Notes under the pieces: model-generated | Seen by the model: only the letters and a program-made list of their open reading frames with translations | Told to the model about the DNA's origin: nothing | Databases searched by the model: none | In this document: in pieces, positions 8,288 through 15,446 of the stretch | Numbering within the stretch: position 1 is the first letter of the stretch | Layout of the letters: each line of letters opens with the position of its first letter | NCBI GenBank assembly: GCA_963715565.1 | Contig: OY970256.1 | Location: 4,836,001 to 4,900,000 of the forward strand | Direction: 5' to 3' | DNA: 64,000 nt | From: JACVRN01 sp963715565 | Lineage (GTDB): Bacteria > Acidobacteriota > Blastocatellia > Pyrinomonadales > Pyrinomonadaceae | Made by a program: the position numbers and the translations under genes

Positions 8288-8383
8288 ATTGCGGAATGCG
8301 GATTTCGGATTGCGGATTGGAAAGCAAGAAAGCATCCAGCTTCTTATTCTTCAATCCGCAATCCGAAATCCGCATTCCGCAAT
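8288..8383. repeat. Perfect 32-bp inverted repeat built of 7-bp units (GCGGATT family)
   Basis: Left arm 8288-8319 and right arm 8352-8383 are exact reverse complements over 32 bases. Each arm is four heptamers of the kind GCGGAAT, GCGGATT, TCGGATT, GCGGATT. It sits between two genes on the same strand, and the right arm ends 11 nt before the next start codon. Confidence 0.95.
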
Positions 8384-8394
8384 GGAGGGGAGAC

Positions 8395-8856
8395 ATGGTG
8401 CGTCTTGAATTAAAGCGGCGGATGAAGAATCTTCTGATGTTCCTGCCGAACATGCTGCGTTTGTGCGGGCGTTTAATCATGGATTCGCGCGTCCCGCGCA
8501 CGGAGAAGGCGCTCTTTGCGGGCGCGATTATTTACGCCATCACGCCGCTCGACCTGATACCCGACATGATTCCGTTCGTAGGGCAGATAGACGACGTGTA
8601 TCTCATCGCGCTCACGCTCCTGCGCCTGATTAACCGCACGGACGAGCGCGTGGTGCGAGAGCACTGGCAGGGCGGCGGCGACATCATTCAGCTTGCGGCG
8701 GCGGTCGCTGCGGTCGCGCCAAGGCTTCTGCCCCAGCGCGTTCAACGCGTTCTCTCGACGCGCGTCGAACCCACGGACGGAAAGTGGTCGCTGGACGCGC
8801 TGCGCAAACGCGACAGGCCGCTGCTCGTAGAAGCCGTGGAAGACAAGAACAGTTAG
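8395..8856 (+). CDS. YkvA-like DUF1232 membrane protein
   Basis: The central segment is the DUF1232 signature: FAGAIIYAITPLDLIPDMIP followed by FVGQIDDVYLIALTL. It forms one or two membrane helices around residues 40-80. The 153-residue length is usual for the family. Its function is not established; members are often linked to envelope stress or to membrane-remodelling operons. The start at 8395 is supported by a GGAGGGG site 5-11 nt upstream. The longer frame back to 8263 would run through the 32-bp inverted repeat and is unlikely to be translated. Confidence 0.85.
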   Translation: MVRLELKRRMKNLLMFLPNMLRLCGRLIMDSRVPRTEKALFAGAIIYAITPLDLIPDMIPFVGQIDDVYLIALTLLRLINRTDERVVREHWQGGGDIIQLAAAVAAVAPRLLPQRVQRVLSTRVEPTDGKWSLDALRKRDRPLLVEAVEDKNS

Positions 8857-8896
8857 CCGGAGAAGCTTAACGAAACGACAGGGAAAAATTTTAAGA

Positions 8897-8931
8897 GCCG
8901 CGCTTTATCAAACAATCAAGCGCGGCCTTTT
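8897..8931 (+). terminator. Rho-independent terminator after the DUF1232 gene
   Basis: A 9-bp perfect stem, GCCGCGCTT (8897-8905) with AAGCGCGGC (8918-8926), is followed by CTTTTCTTT. It lies 40 bp past the stop codon of the DUF1232 gene and before the convergent DICT-domain gene. Confidence 0.8.
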
Positions 8932-8960
8932 CTTTGAAGCGGAAGATTATATTTCTTAAC

Positions 8961-9518
8961 TCAGGCGGCGAGCGAGATGTTCACAAATTCTTCGACCACG
9001 CTCGTAAGAGCGTCGGTAATCGAAGGGTTGCTCGTCTTAAAGACGCGATACTTTCTAGTTTCCATGCCGGGCGCTTCATCTTCAGCGAAAGCGACGAGCG
9101 CCGTGCGCAGGCTCGACGAGTTGGCGATGATGAAACATTCGTGCGCCAGCCTCGCATCACGCTGTAGAGCAATCACGCGCATGTTCGGATGACGCGGCGG
9201 CTTCCAGTCGGCTTCACCGAAAACGTACACGCGCTCGGACACGTCCGCAATTCGAAGATAGCGGTCAACGATTCCTTCCATCCGCGATAGCTTCTCAAAG
9301 CCTGCGTAGACGCGGCCCGCGCGATTGGTCCTCAACAGCAGGGCGTTTTCAATTAGCAGGCTCAAGTATTCCAGGCAGGGCGCACTGGTGCGAAAGGTAA
9401 AGGTCTCGCGCTCCTCGAAATCACGACGCGAAACGTATGTGACAGGTCCAAGATCTTCGACGGGAAAAGATCGAGCAAGTCTTTGGGCTTCATCCCACAA
9501 GGAAAAGTTTTCTTTCAC
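8961..9518 (-). CDS. DICT sensory domain protein
   Basis: The 185-residue protein resembles stand-alone DICT domains. It has an N-terminal segment with GPVTYVSRRDFEERE, a helix pair near residues 50-85, VYVFGEADW and HPNMRVIAL in the middle, and the late block HECFIIANSSSLRTALVAFAE then RKYRVFKTSNPSITDAL. DICT domains sense an unknown, probably light- or stress-related, signal and often accompany diguanylate cyclases or kinases. Here it is alone. Assignment is by pattern and is less certain than for the enzyme genes. Confidence 0.6.
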   Translation of the reverse strand: MKENFSLWDEAQRLARSFPVEDLGPVTYVSRRDFEERETFTFRTSAPCLEYLSLLIENALLLRTNRAGRVYAGFEKLSRMEGIVDRYLRIADVSERVYVFGEADWKPPRHPNMRVIALQRDARLAHECFIIANSSSLRTALVAFAEDEAPGMETRKYRVFKTSNPSITDALTSVVEEFVNISLAA

Positions 9519-9614
9519 CGCGCTCTAAACCTCCAAGCGCCTCGGGGGCACGTTCCCCTTTCTACCCGCTCGAATCTACGCGCGCATTACGAATGTTTGC
9601 TGAAAGTATGAAGA

Positions 9615-9688
9615 GAGACGCAGGGACGCGGCGACACGGGGAGAAAAAGCATTTGCCTTTTCGCCGTGTCGCCGCGTCCCTGCGTCTC
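9615..9688. repeat. Perfect 25-bp inverted repeat built of 8-bp units (GACGCGGC family)
   Basis: Left arm 9615-9639 and right arm 9664-9688 are exact reverse complements. The arm reads as octamers GACGCAGG, GACGCGGC, GACACGGG. It lies just 3' of the mpl gene, the right arm ending 10 bp from the mpl stop codon, and could act as its transcript end although there is no T tract. Confidence 0.9.
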
Positions 9689-9697
9689 CGCGTCGCT

Positions 9698-11104
9698 TCA
9701 GGAGCGAAGCGCTTGAAGCAGTTTTTCGTGTATGCCGCCGAAGCCGCCGTTGGACATGATGGCGACGACGTCGCCCGTGCGCAGGTCTGGAACGAGATGC
9801 TGCACGATGTCGTCCGCGCCCTCGATGCCGAAGCAGTGTTTGCCCTGCGCCGCGATGTCTTCGATGAGGCGCAGGGTGTCAAGCACGCGTCCCTTTTCGG
9901 TAGCCTTCTGGCTGTCGAACACGCTGGCGATGATGACGTAATCAGCCGTTGTGAAAGCGCGCGCGTAGTCGTCCTGAAAGACGGCTAGACGCGATGACCA
10001 GGAGCGCGGCTCGAAGACGGCCACGACCCTGCGGTCTTTATACTTGGTGCGGAGCGCCTGAAGGGTTTCGCGCACGGCGGTAGGGTGATGCGCGAAGTCG
10101 TCTATGACTGTGACGCCGCGCTCTTCGCCGCGCACCTGCATGCGACGGCGCACGCTCTTAAAAGTCACGAGCGCATCGTTGATGGCCGCGCGCTCTATGC
10201 CCCAAGCGTCCGCCGCGACGATGACGGCCAGACAATTTCGTATGTTGAAATCGCCGATGAGAGTAGTTTGAAACTCGCCCCATTCGCGCCCCTCGCGAAA
10301 GACGCGGAAGCGGGCCAGCTCTCCTGAATAATCTATGTCGCGCGCCTGCCAAGTGGCATCATCAGCCGTGCCGAAGGTTTCGAGGCGCGTGTAAAGCTTC
10401 TGGCCCATCTCCGCGACTACTTCGCGCACGTGGGGGCTGTCCCAACCGGCTATCAGGCGACCGTTGCCGGGAACGAGATTCATCAAACGGCGAAAAGCGG
10501 TCTTGACCGCCGGGAGGTCTGCGTAGATGTCCGCGTGGTCAAACTCTATGTTGCCGACGATGGCCGTCTCGGGAAGGTAGTGCATGAACTTCGGCCCCTT
10601 ATCGAAGTAGGCCGTGTCGTACTCGTCGCCTTCGATGATGAAGTAGGGACTGTCGGTAACGCGGAATGACGCGTCGAAATTCTGGACCACGCCGCCGACT
10701 AGAAACGTAGGGTTAAGCCCGCCGCGCTCCATGACCCACGCGGCGATGCTCGTCGTAGTCGTCTTGCCGTGCGTACCCGCGACGACGAGCGAGCGGCGGC
10801 CACGTATGAACTCTTCCTTGACGGTCTCGGCCTGCGAGCGATAGAGGAGCTTGCGCTTGAGTGTCTCTTCGACTTCGAGATTTCCGCGCGGGATGGCGTT
10901 GCCGATGATGACGCAATCGGGCGCAGGCTCAAGATGCTCTGCACGGTAGCCCTGCATGACGGGGATGCCCAATCCTTCGAGCATCGTTGACATGGGCGGG
11001 TAGACGTTTTCATCCGAGCCCGTGACGCGATGGCCGCGCGCCTGTAGCATCCCCGCTAAAGAAGCCATCGCCGTCCCGCAAATCCCAATCAGGTGATAAT
11101 GCAT
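9698..11104 (-). CDS. mpl: UDP-N-acetylmuramate:L-alanyl-gamma-D-glutamyl-meso-diaminopimelate ligase
   Basis: Mpl reattaches recycled murein tripeptide to UDP-MurNAc in the cytoplasm, part of cell-wall recycling. The 468-residue length is normal. The N-terminal Rossmann-like domain (MHYHLIGICGTAMASLAGML) has the ICGTAM variant typical of Mpl rather than the IGGxGM of MurC. The ATP loop GTHGKTTTTS is near residue 112, followed by the YFIIEGDEYDTAYFD block and FAHHPTAVRETL in the C-terminal ligase domain. All motifs expected for catalysis are present. The gene is flanked by inverted repeats on both sides. Confidence 0.95.
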   Translation of the reverse strand: MHYHLIGICGTAMASLAGMLQARGHRVTGSDENVYPPMSTMLEGLGIPVMQGYRAEHLEPAPDCVIIGNAIPRGNLEVEETLKRKLLYRSQAETVKEEFIRGRRSLVVAGTHGKTTTTSIAAWVMERGGLNPTFLVGGVVQNFDASFRVTDSPYFIIEGDEYDTAYFDKGPKFMHYLPETAIVGNIEFDHADIYADLPAVKTAFRRLMNLVPGNGRLIAGWDSPHVREVVAEMGQKLYTRLETFGTADDATWQARDIDYSGELARFRVFREGREWGEFQTTLIGDFNIRNCLAVIVAADAWGIERAAINDALVTFKSVRRRMQVRGEERGVTVIDDFAHHPTAVRETLQALRTKYKDRRVVAVFEPRSWSSRLAVFQDDYARAFTTADYVIIASVFDSQKATEKGRVLDTLRLIEDIAAQGKHCFGIEGADDIVQHLVPDLRTGDVVAIMSNGGFGGIHEKLLQALRS

Positions 11105-11106
11105 TT

Positions 11107-11211
11107 CAGTTTTCAGTCGTTAGTTTCCAGTTTTCAGCAAGCGGCCTTCGAGTTTTCAGAGCTTGATTTTCAACATCTATCTGAACACTAAAAACTGAAA
11201 ACTGAAAACTG
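11107..11211. repeat. Imperfect inverted repeat built of 7-bp units (ACTGAAA family)
   Basis: The left side (from 11107) holds CAGTTTTCAG motifs and the right side (11190-11211) is AACTGAAAACTGAAAACTG, a 7-bp period. The two halves are complementary but interrupted. The element fills the gap between mpl and the upstream exported-protein gene. Confidence 0.75.
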
Positions 11212-11227
11212 TTGTTCCACTGTCCTT

Positions 11228-11881
11228 TCAAGGTTTCTGTAAAAGGCTGTAGAAGGGAAGGCTGCTCGTCTTCGCATAGACGGGCGGTTCCTGATTCATA
11301 AAGTCGCCTTCTTTGACCTTCTTGGGCTTGCGGGTCGTGAGGTCCAGATAGCGCGTCTTCTCGCTCAGGAGCTTGCCTTCGGGCGAGTAGTAGCGGGTGC
11401 GCAGGACAATCACGTCGCCGTAAAAAGTTCTCAGCTCGGCCTGTGTTTTCGCCAGCGTGCCGTCGTCGCGGTAGTAATTCGTGACGTCGTGTTTCCAATC
11501 GCCGGAGGGGCTCGAAAGAGTAAAGTCCGTGACGACGGGCGTGCGCCCCGCCTTCAACCAGATAATCGCGGAGGTGTATGTCTTGCCGTCGCTCCACGCG
11601 CGGTCGAGCGCGCGTTTGTTATTGAACTCGCGCCACTGGGGCTGCGCGTTCTCCGCTTCCTGCGAAGAGACGTCCGCGAAGTAGCGTCCCTTGAACGCGC
11701 CTCGACGGACGGAGCGGTCTAGTTGCTGGCTGTAGCTTTCAATCGCCGCAACTTCTGTCGGGTTCAGCGATGATGATGAAAGTGACGCACGCGCTGCCAC
11801 GGTCGTCGTCGTCGCCGTGCAGACGGAAAACAGCAGGAGCGATGCGATCAAGCCGGTGATTAAGAAAGTTTTCGGGGGCAA
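11228..11881 (-). CDS. Unrecognised exported protein
   Basis: The frame opens with TTG at 11881; an AAGGAGG ribosome binding site lies 8 nt before it and no ATG is better placed, so a TTG start is likely. The product (217 residues) begins with a signal peptide (TFLITGLIASLLLFSVCTA, cleavage near VAARA). The mature part is rich in Tyr, Thr and Lys (GKTYTSAIIWLKAGRTPVV, VIVLRTRYYSPEGKLL) and looks beta-rich. I do not recognise a family. It lies between mpl and the Rsb-type operon, in the same direction. Confidence 0.75.
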   Translation of the reverse strand: MPPKTFLITGLIASLLLFSVCTATTTTVAARASLSSSSLNPTEVAAIESYSQQLDRSVRRGAFKGRYFADVSSQEAENAQPQWREFNNKRALDRAWSDGKTYTSAIIWLKAGRTPVVTDFTLSSPSGDWKHDVTNYYRDDGTLAKTQAELRTFYGDVIVLRTRYYSPEGKLLSEKTRYLDLTTRKPKKVKEGDFMNQEPPVYAKTSSLPFYSLLQKP

Positions 11882-11901
11882 TCTCGTTTCCTCCTTACGC
11901 G

Positions 11902-13245
11902 CTATGCTCCCGCGCGCGCGGCGGGCAAAGTAAAGGAGAAGGTCGAGCCCTTCCCCAATTCGGATTCTACCTTGATTTCGCCGCCGTGCAGCTCTACCAG
12001 TTGTTTCGTGATGTAGAGACCAAGACCCGTGCCCTTCTCGCCGCGTGTGGCGCGGCTGCGCGCCTGTTCGTACTTGTCGAAAAGCCGCGCCACATCTTCG
12101 GGCGCAATCCCGACGCCCGTGTCCGAAACAGCGACCCGCACTTCACCATCTTCGCGCACGGCGCGGACGCTGATTTCGCCGCCACGCCCCGTAAATTTAA
12201 TAGCGTTCGAGATGAGATTGACGAGCACGCGGCGCAGCTTCGCGCGGTCGGCCTCGACAAGGGGAAGGTCTGCGGGCATGGCTTCTTCGAGCGTGAGACC
12301 TTTCTCGCGCACGAGCGGCTCCATCGTCTCGTGCAGCTCGTCAACGAGAGCGCGCAAATCTATGCTCGCAACGTCAAGCCGCATCGTGCCGGATTCGAGC
12401 TTCGAGGCGTCTAGTAAATCGTTGACCAGCTCGATCAAGCTCTGCGCGTTGCGCTCCATCATCGCGACCATGTTCTTCTGCTCGGGCGTCAGTTCGCCCA
12501 GACGGCCCGAAGTGAAGAAGCTGATGACGCCGCTGATGACCGTCAAAGGCGAGCGCAAATCGTGGGTGGTTAAAGCCAGAAACTCTTCTTTCATCTCGGC
12601 CACTTCGCTCAGCTTGGCGTTGGCCTCGTTCAATTCGCGGTTGGTCTCTTCCAGAGCATCGTTGACGCGCTCAAGCTCCGCGCGCTTCTCTTCCAGCTCT
12701 TCGAGCACAGCCACCAGATCGCGATTCTGTTTCTGCAACTCTTCGAGCGCCGAATCGTCCAACTCGTCTTCGAGCTGCGCGCGCAGCTCCTGTAGGCGGT
12801 CACGCAGGTCTGATGCGACCGCGCGCGGCAGCCACTTAATAATAGCGACGCGCGTGCCCTGACCTTCGGCGGTCTGAATATCAAACTCGTCCATCAGCTT
12901 GCGCGTCCCCGCAAGACCCACACCCAGACCCGAAGCCGATTGATAGCGCCCGCGCAGGATAGCGTTCAGAGTAGCTTCGTCAATGCCCGGGCCGTCGTCG
13001 CGCGCCGTCACCTGAAGCCCGGTATCGGGGCCGCGCTCGGCAAGGAGCAGCGTAATTGCGCCCTGCTTGGCGTACTCGTAGATGTTGCGCGTGACTTCCG
13101 AAACGGCGGTCGTGATTTTTATCTGCGTGGTCGAATCGAAACCCATCTCGCGCGCCAGCCTGCGGACGCGGTCGCGCACCTTGACGATGTCCGCCTCGCG
13201 GCGCACATAAATGTCTCCCAAACGAGTCGAAGTTACTTCTTTCAT
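11902..13245 (-). CDS. Hybrid protein: RsbT-like ATPase domain fused to a sensor histidine kinase
   Basis: Residues 1-135 resemble an RsbT/RsbW-type GHKL ATPase (SEVTRNIYEYA is the N box, DDGPGI the G1 box, GLGVGLAGTRKLMDEF the G2 region). A coiled coil of about 70 residues follows (ELEEKRAELERVNDALEETN). The C-terminal half is a complete histidine kinase: H box LTTHDLRSPLT near residue 229, N box LVNLISNAIKFT, G1 DTGVGIAP and G2 GTGLGLYITKQL. There is no transmembrane segment, so input is cytoplasmic, perhaps through the N-terminal domain. It is the last gene of the rsbRST operon; no response regulator is adjacent. Confidence 0.88.
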   Translation of the reverse strand: MKEVTSTRLGDIYVRREADIVKVRDRVRRLAREMGFDSTTQIKITTAVSEVTRNIYEYAKQGAITLLLAERGPDTGLQVTARDDGPGIDEATLNAILRGRYQSASGLGVGLAGTRKLMDEFDIQTAEGQGTRVAIIKWLPRAVASDLRDRLQELRAQLEDELDDSALEELQKQNRDLVAVLEELEEKRAELERVNDALEETNRELNEANAKLSEVAEMKEEFLALTTHDLRSPLTVISGVISFFTSGRLGELTPEQKNMVAMMERNAQSLIELVNDLLDASKLESGTMRLDVASIDLRALVDELHETMEPLVREKGLTLEEAMPADLPLVEADRAKLRRVLVNLISNAIKFTGRGGEISVRAVREDGEVRVAVSDTGVGIAPEDVARLFDKYEQARSRATRGEKGTGLGLYITKQLVELHGGEIKVESELGKGSTFSFTLPAARAGA

Positions 13246-13368
13246 AAGAGCCTGGAGAGTCCAGAGAGTATAGAGAGTCTAATAGAGTCTACGGTCAAAA
13301 GACAAAACTTTTACGCCCATGATGCCTGTAGAAGCAGAGGACAAGTCCGCTGCCCCTACTCTCTAAAT

Positions 13369-14436
13369 TTATTTCACGACGAGCGCGGTGGCGTCGTCCG
13401 ACGTGCGCCCGTAGTCGCGCATCAGCACTCCGGCCAGAATTTGCGGGTGGCGCTCGATCAGGCCCGGATAAGATCTTATATCCCACGATTCGCTCAACCC
13501 GTCGGAGGTCATCACGAGCATAGCGTCTTCCGACCATTTTTGTGTCCAGACACGCACGCGTCCCATGCGCGCGCCGAGCGTGCCGTTGGCGGCGATGGGC
13601 GTCACGCGCTCCGGCGCGTTGAAGACGCGCGCCGAGATGTTGCCGACGCCTGCATAATGCATCTCCTCGCTCGCGCGGTCTATCACACACGCGCCCATGA
13701 CAGCGCCGCGCGTGGCGCGCAACGCAGCGTGCACGGCCTCGAAGACATCCTTCAGAGGCTCTCCGGCCCAGTCGCTCAAAGAGTCGAGCGCAGTGTCGGA
13801 GGCTTCTTTCGCGCCGCGCCCGTGCCCCAGACCATCTATCACGGCAAAGAGCGTGCGCGGCCCTGCGGCCTGTATAAAATAAGCATCGCCGTTGGTATCT
13901 TCGCCCGGATGCGGGCGGCTCCAGACACCCAGATGGCTCATGCTCAAGGCATCGGGTTTAGCGCCCGCCACCCACTTGCGCGCGAGAAGCGCCGTCCCGT
14001 GAGTGGTGCGACGCGCCGCCGCCAGCGACAGCTTCTCCGTCGTACGCACGGTCGAGTAGAGATCGAACTGGTGCATCAGGCGATTGATCGCGCCGAGCCC
14101 CGCGCCGAGGCTGCCGGAGGTGGAGACGCCGTCGCGCACGGCGCGGTCAATGTTGTAAATGCCGGGGCCAGTGTCCCAGTAGAAAAGCTCAAGGCCGGGA
14201 GCACGTCCCAAAGGCTTCGTGTAATGAAGCCAACTATTGTTGGTGGCGTAGGTAGCGGCGTTCGTGCCAATCTCCTGCACGACGATGTCTATCTCTGCCA
14301 GCTCCGTTTCATTAAAACCCACATGCTCGGCATAATCATGCACAGCGCGCCGCGCCGCGCCCACACGCGCCTCATCCGTAATTTCTATAGAATGAATTTC
14401 TCGCACAACAAACAAGGATGAGAAGGATTGATTCAT
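13369..14436 (-). CDS. RsbT-like ATPase domain fused to SpoIIE/RsbX-type PP2C phosphatase
   Basis: Residues 10-150 are a GHKL domain of the anti-sigma type (VQEIGTNAATYA, DTGPGI, GSLGAGLGAINRLMHQFDLY). Residues 170-355 are a PP2C-like phosphatase with VIDGLGHGRGAKEA, YAGVGNISA and MVMTSDGLSESW. That pairing makes it an RsbT-RsbX fusion: RsbX removes phosphate from RsbS and RsbR, resetting the stressosome. The ATG at 14436 falls inside the right part of an inverted repeat, so the first ten residues (MNQSFSSLFV) are repeat-derived. A GTG at 14406 (giving VREIHSIEITD) is the alternative start. No clear ribosome binding site supports either. Confidence 0.88.
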   Translation of the reverse strand: MNQSFSSLFVVREIHSIEITDEARVGAARRAVHDYAEHVGFNETELAEIDIVVQEIGTNAATYATNNSWLHYTKPLGRAPGLELFYWDTGPGIYNIDRAVRDGVSTSGSLGAGLGAINRLMHQFDLYSTVRTTEKLSLAAARRTTHGTALLARKWVAGAKPDALSMSHLGVWSRPHPGEDTNGDAYFIQAAGPRTLFAVIDGLGHGRGAKEASDTALDSLSDWAGEPLKDVFEAVHAALRATRGAVMGACVIDRASEEMHYAGVGNISARVFNAPERVTPIAANGTLGARMGRVRVWTQKWSEDAMLVMTSDGLSESWDIRSYPGLIERHPQILAGVLMRDYGRTSDDATALVVK

Positions 14437-14488
14437 TGGTTCATTTTTTCATTGAATCAATGAACCAATGAATCAATCCTTCTCATCC
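14416..14488. repeat. Perfect 30-bp inverted repeat built of 8-bp units (AATCAATG family)
   Basis: Left arm 14416-14445 and right arm 14459-14488 are exact reverse complements, with a 13-nt loop. Both arms encode MNQSFSSL in opposite directions. Relatives of this family are at 38223-38276 and 50967-51020. It separates rsbT from the phosphatase gene. Confidence 0.95.
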
Positions 14489-14496
14489 CTTTCTTT

Positions 14497-14895
14497 TTAT
14501 CGCCAGCGCACGACCGTCACGCGCGTGCCGCGACCCTTTTCGGATTCTATTTTGAATTCGTCCACCAGGCGTTTAGAGCCCGGCAAGCCCTTGCCCAAAC
14601 CGCCGCCCGTTGAGAAGCCGTCGCGCATGGCGGCTTCCAGATTTTCGATGCCGGGGCCGCGGTCTTCAAAGATGAGACGCAGACCGCTGCGCCCGTCGGG
14701 TTCTAAAGTGGGTTGCGCGATGAGCTGGCCGCCGCCGCCGTACTTGACGACGTTGCGCGACAGCTCGGAGGCGACAGTGGCAAGCCGCGTCTGGTCAATC
14801 AGGCGAAAGCCCAGGGCCGCCGCGATGACGCGCACCTGCGTCCGCGCATTGACGATGTCGCGCTCGGATTTAAGAGCGATTGCCTGGCTCTCCAA
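14497..14895 (-). CDS. rsbT: RsbT-type serine kinase (stressosome switch protein)
   Basis: The 132-residue length and the full motif set match RsbT: VASELSRNVVKYGG (N box), FEDRGPGIENLEAAM (G1 box), FSTGGGLGKGLPGSKRLVDEF (G2 box) and the end VTVVRWR. RsbT phosphorylates the STAS proteins RsbS and RsbR on stress, then leaves the stressosome to bind its output partner. The gene overlaps rsbS by 26 bp, which suggests coupled translation. The output partner (RsbU or similar) is not in the window. Confidence 0.92.
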   Translation of the reverse strand: MESQAIALKSERDIVNARTQVRVIAAALGFRLIDQTRLATVASELSRNVVKYGGGGQLIAQPTLEPDGRSGLRLIFEDRGPGIENLEAAMRDGFSTGGGLGKGLPGSKRLVDEFKIESEKGRGTRVTVVRWR

Positions 14896-15301
14896 CGGAC
14901 ATCAACTCCCTGAGTTCTCTCTCTTCTTCCTCGTCGGAGATGTCGAATTCTCCGCGCAAGAGCTTGATGCCCTCGTCTACGTTGAGCACAGTGTCCACGC
15001 CCTTTAATTCCAGACCCAGCTCGACCAGCGTGATGGCGACCGCAGGCTGCATCCCAACGACGACCGTGCGCGCGTCCATGATGCGCGCCATCGCCGCGAT
15101 GTCCGAGAGCACCCGACCGATGAAGGAATCAATCATCTCCAACAAGGAAATGTCTATCAGCACGCCGCGCGCCCCTGTGCGCTCAAGCTCCGAAAGGATG
15201 CTCTCCTGTAGATGCATCACGGTCTGGTCGTCCATGTCCACCTGAATGGGCACAATCAACACGCGGCCAACTTTAAGAATCGGTATGCGCGAGCCGTTCA
15301 T
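14870..15301 (-). CDS. rsbS: RsbS-type STAS-domain stressosome scaffold protein
   Basis: The sequence follows Bacillus RsbS closely: IPILKVGRVLIVPIQVDMDD at the start, then GVLIDISLLEMIDSFIGRVL, where the Ser of IDSF corresponds to the serine phosphorylated by RsbT, then VVGMQPAVAITLVELGL. The STAS domain covers about residues 8-115. An acidic tail of about 25 residues (DISDEEEERELREL) goes beyond the usual length. RsbS builds the stressosome core together with RsbR and holds RsbT until it is phosphorylated. The position between rsbR and rsbT is the classical order. Confidence 0.93.
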   Translation of the reverse strand: MNGSRIPILKVGRVLIVPIQVDMDDQTVMHLQESILSELERTGARGVLIDISLLEMIDSFIGRVLSDIAAMARIMDARTVVVGMQPAVAITLVELGLELKGVDTVLNVDEGIKLLRGEFDISDEEEERELRELMSVGEPGNRS

Positions 15302-15320
15302 CTTCGCTCCTTTGAAATCA

Positions 15321-15445
15321 AGAGGTCAGAGGTTAGTAAAGAAATGCAGAAGTCAAAATGCAAAATGATGAATGAAAGAAAATCCTTCTTTACTTTTGCA
15401 CTTTGCACTTTGCATTCATCATTACTTTTCTGACCTCTGACCTCT
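15321..15445. repeat. Two-layer nested inverted repeat (GAGGTCA family around CAAAATG family)
   Basis: The outer layer AGAGGTCAGAGGTTAG (from 15321) is mirrored by CTGACCTCTGACCTCT (ending 15445). Inside lies a second family of 7-bp units, CAAAATGCAAAATGATGAATG, mirrored by CACTTTGCATTCATCATT. The inner family recurs at 53522 and 63661, and the outer family at 57640. It lies between rsbR and rsbS. Confidence 0.85.
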
Positions 15446-15446
15446 A

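Noticed and set aside
12940..14421. Long plus-strand open frame of about 490 codons opposite the Rsb-type operon
   Set aside because: It lies antisense to two genes with unmistakable kinase and phosphatase motifs and its translation has no family features; GC-rich third positions often leave the opposite strand open.
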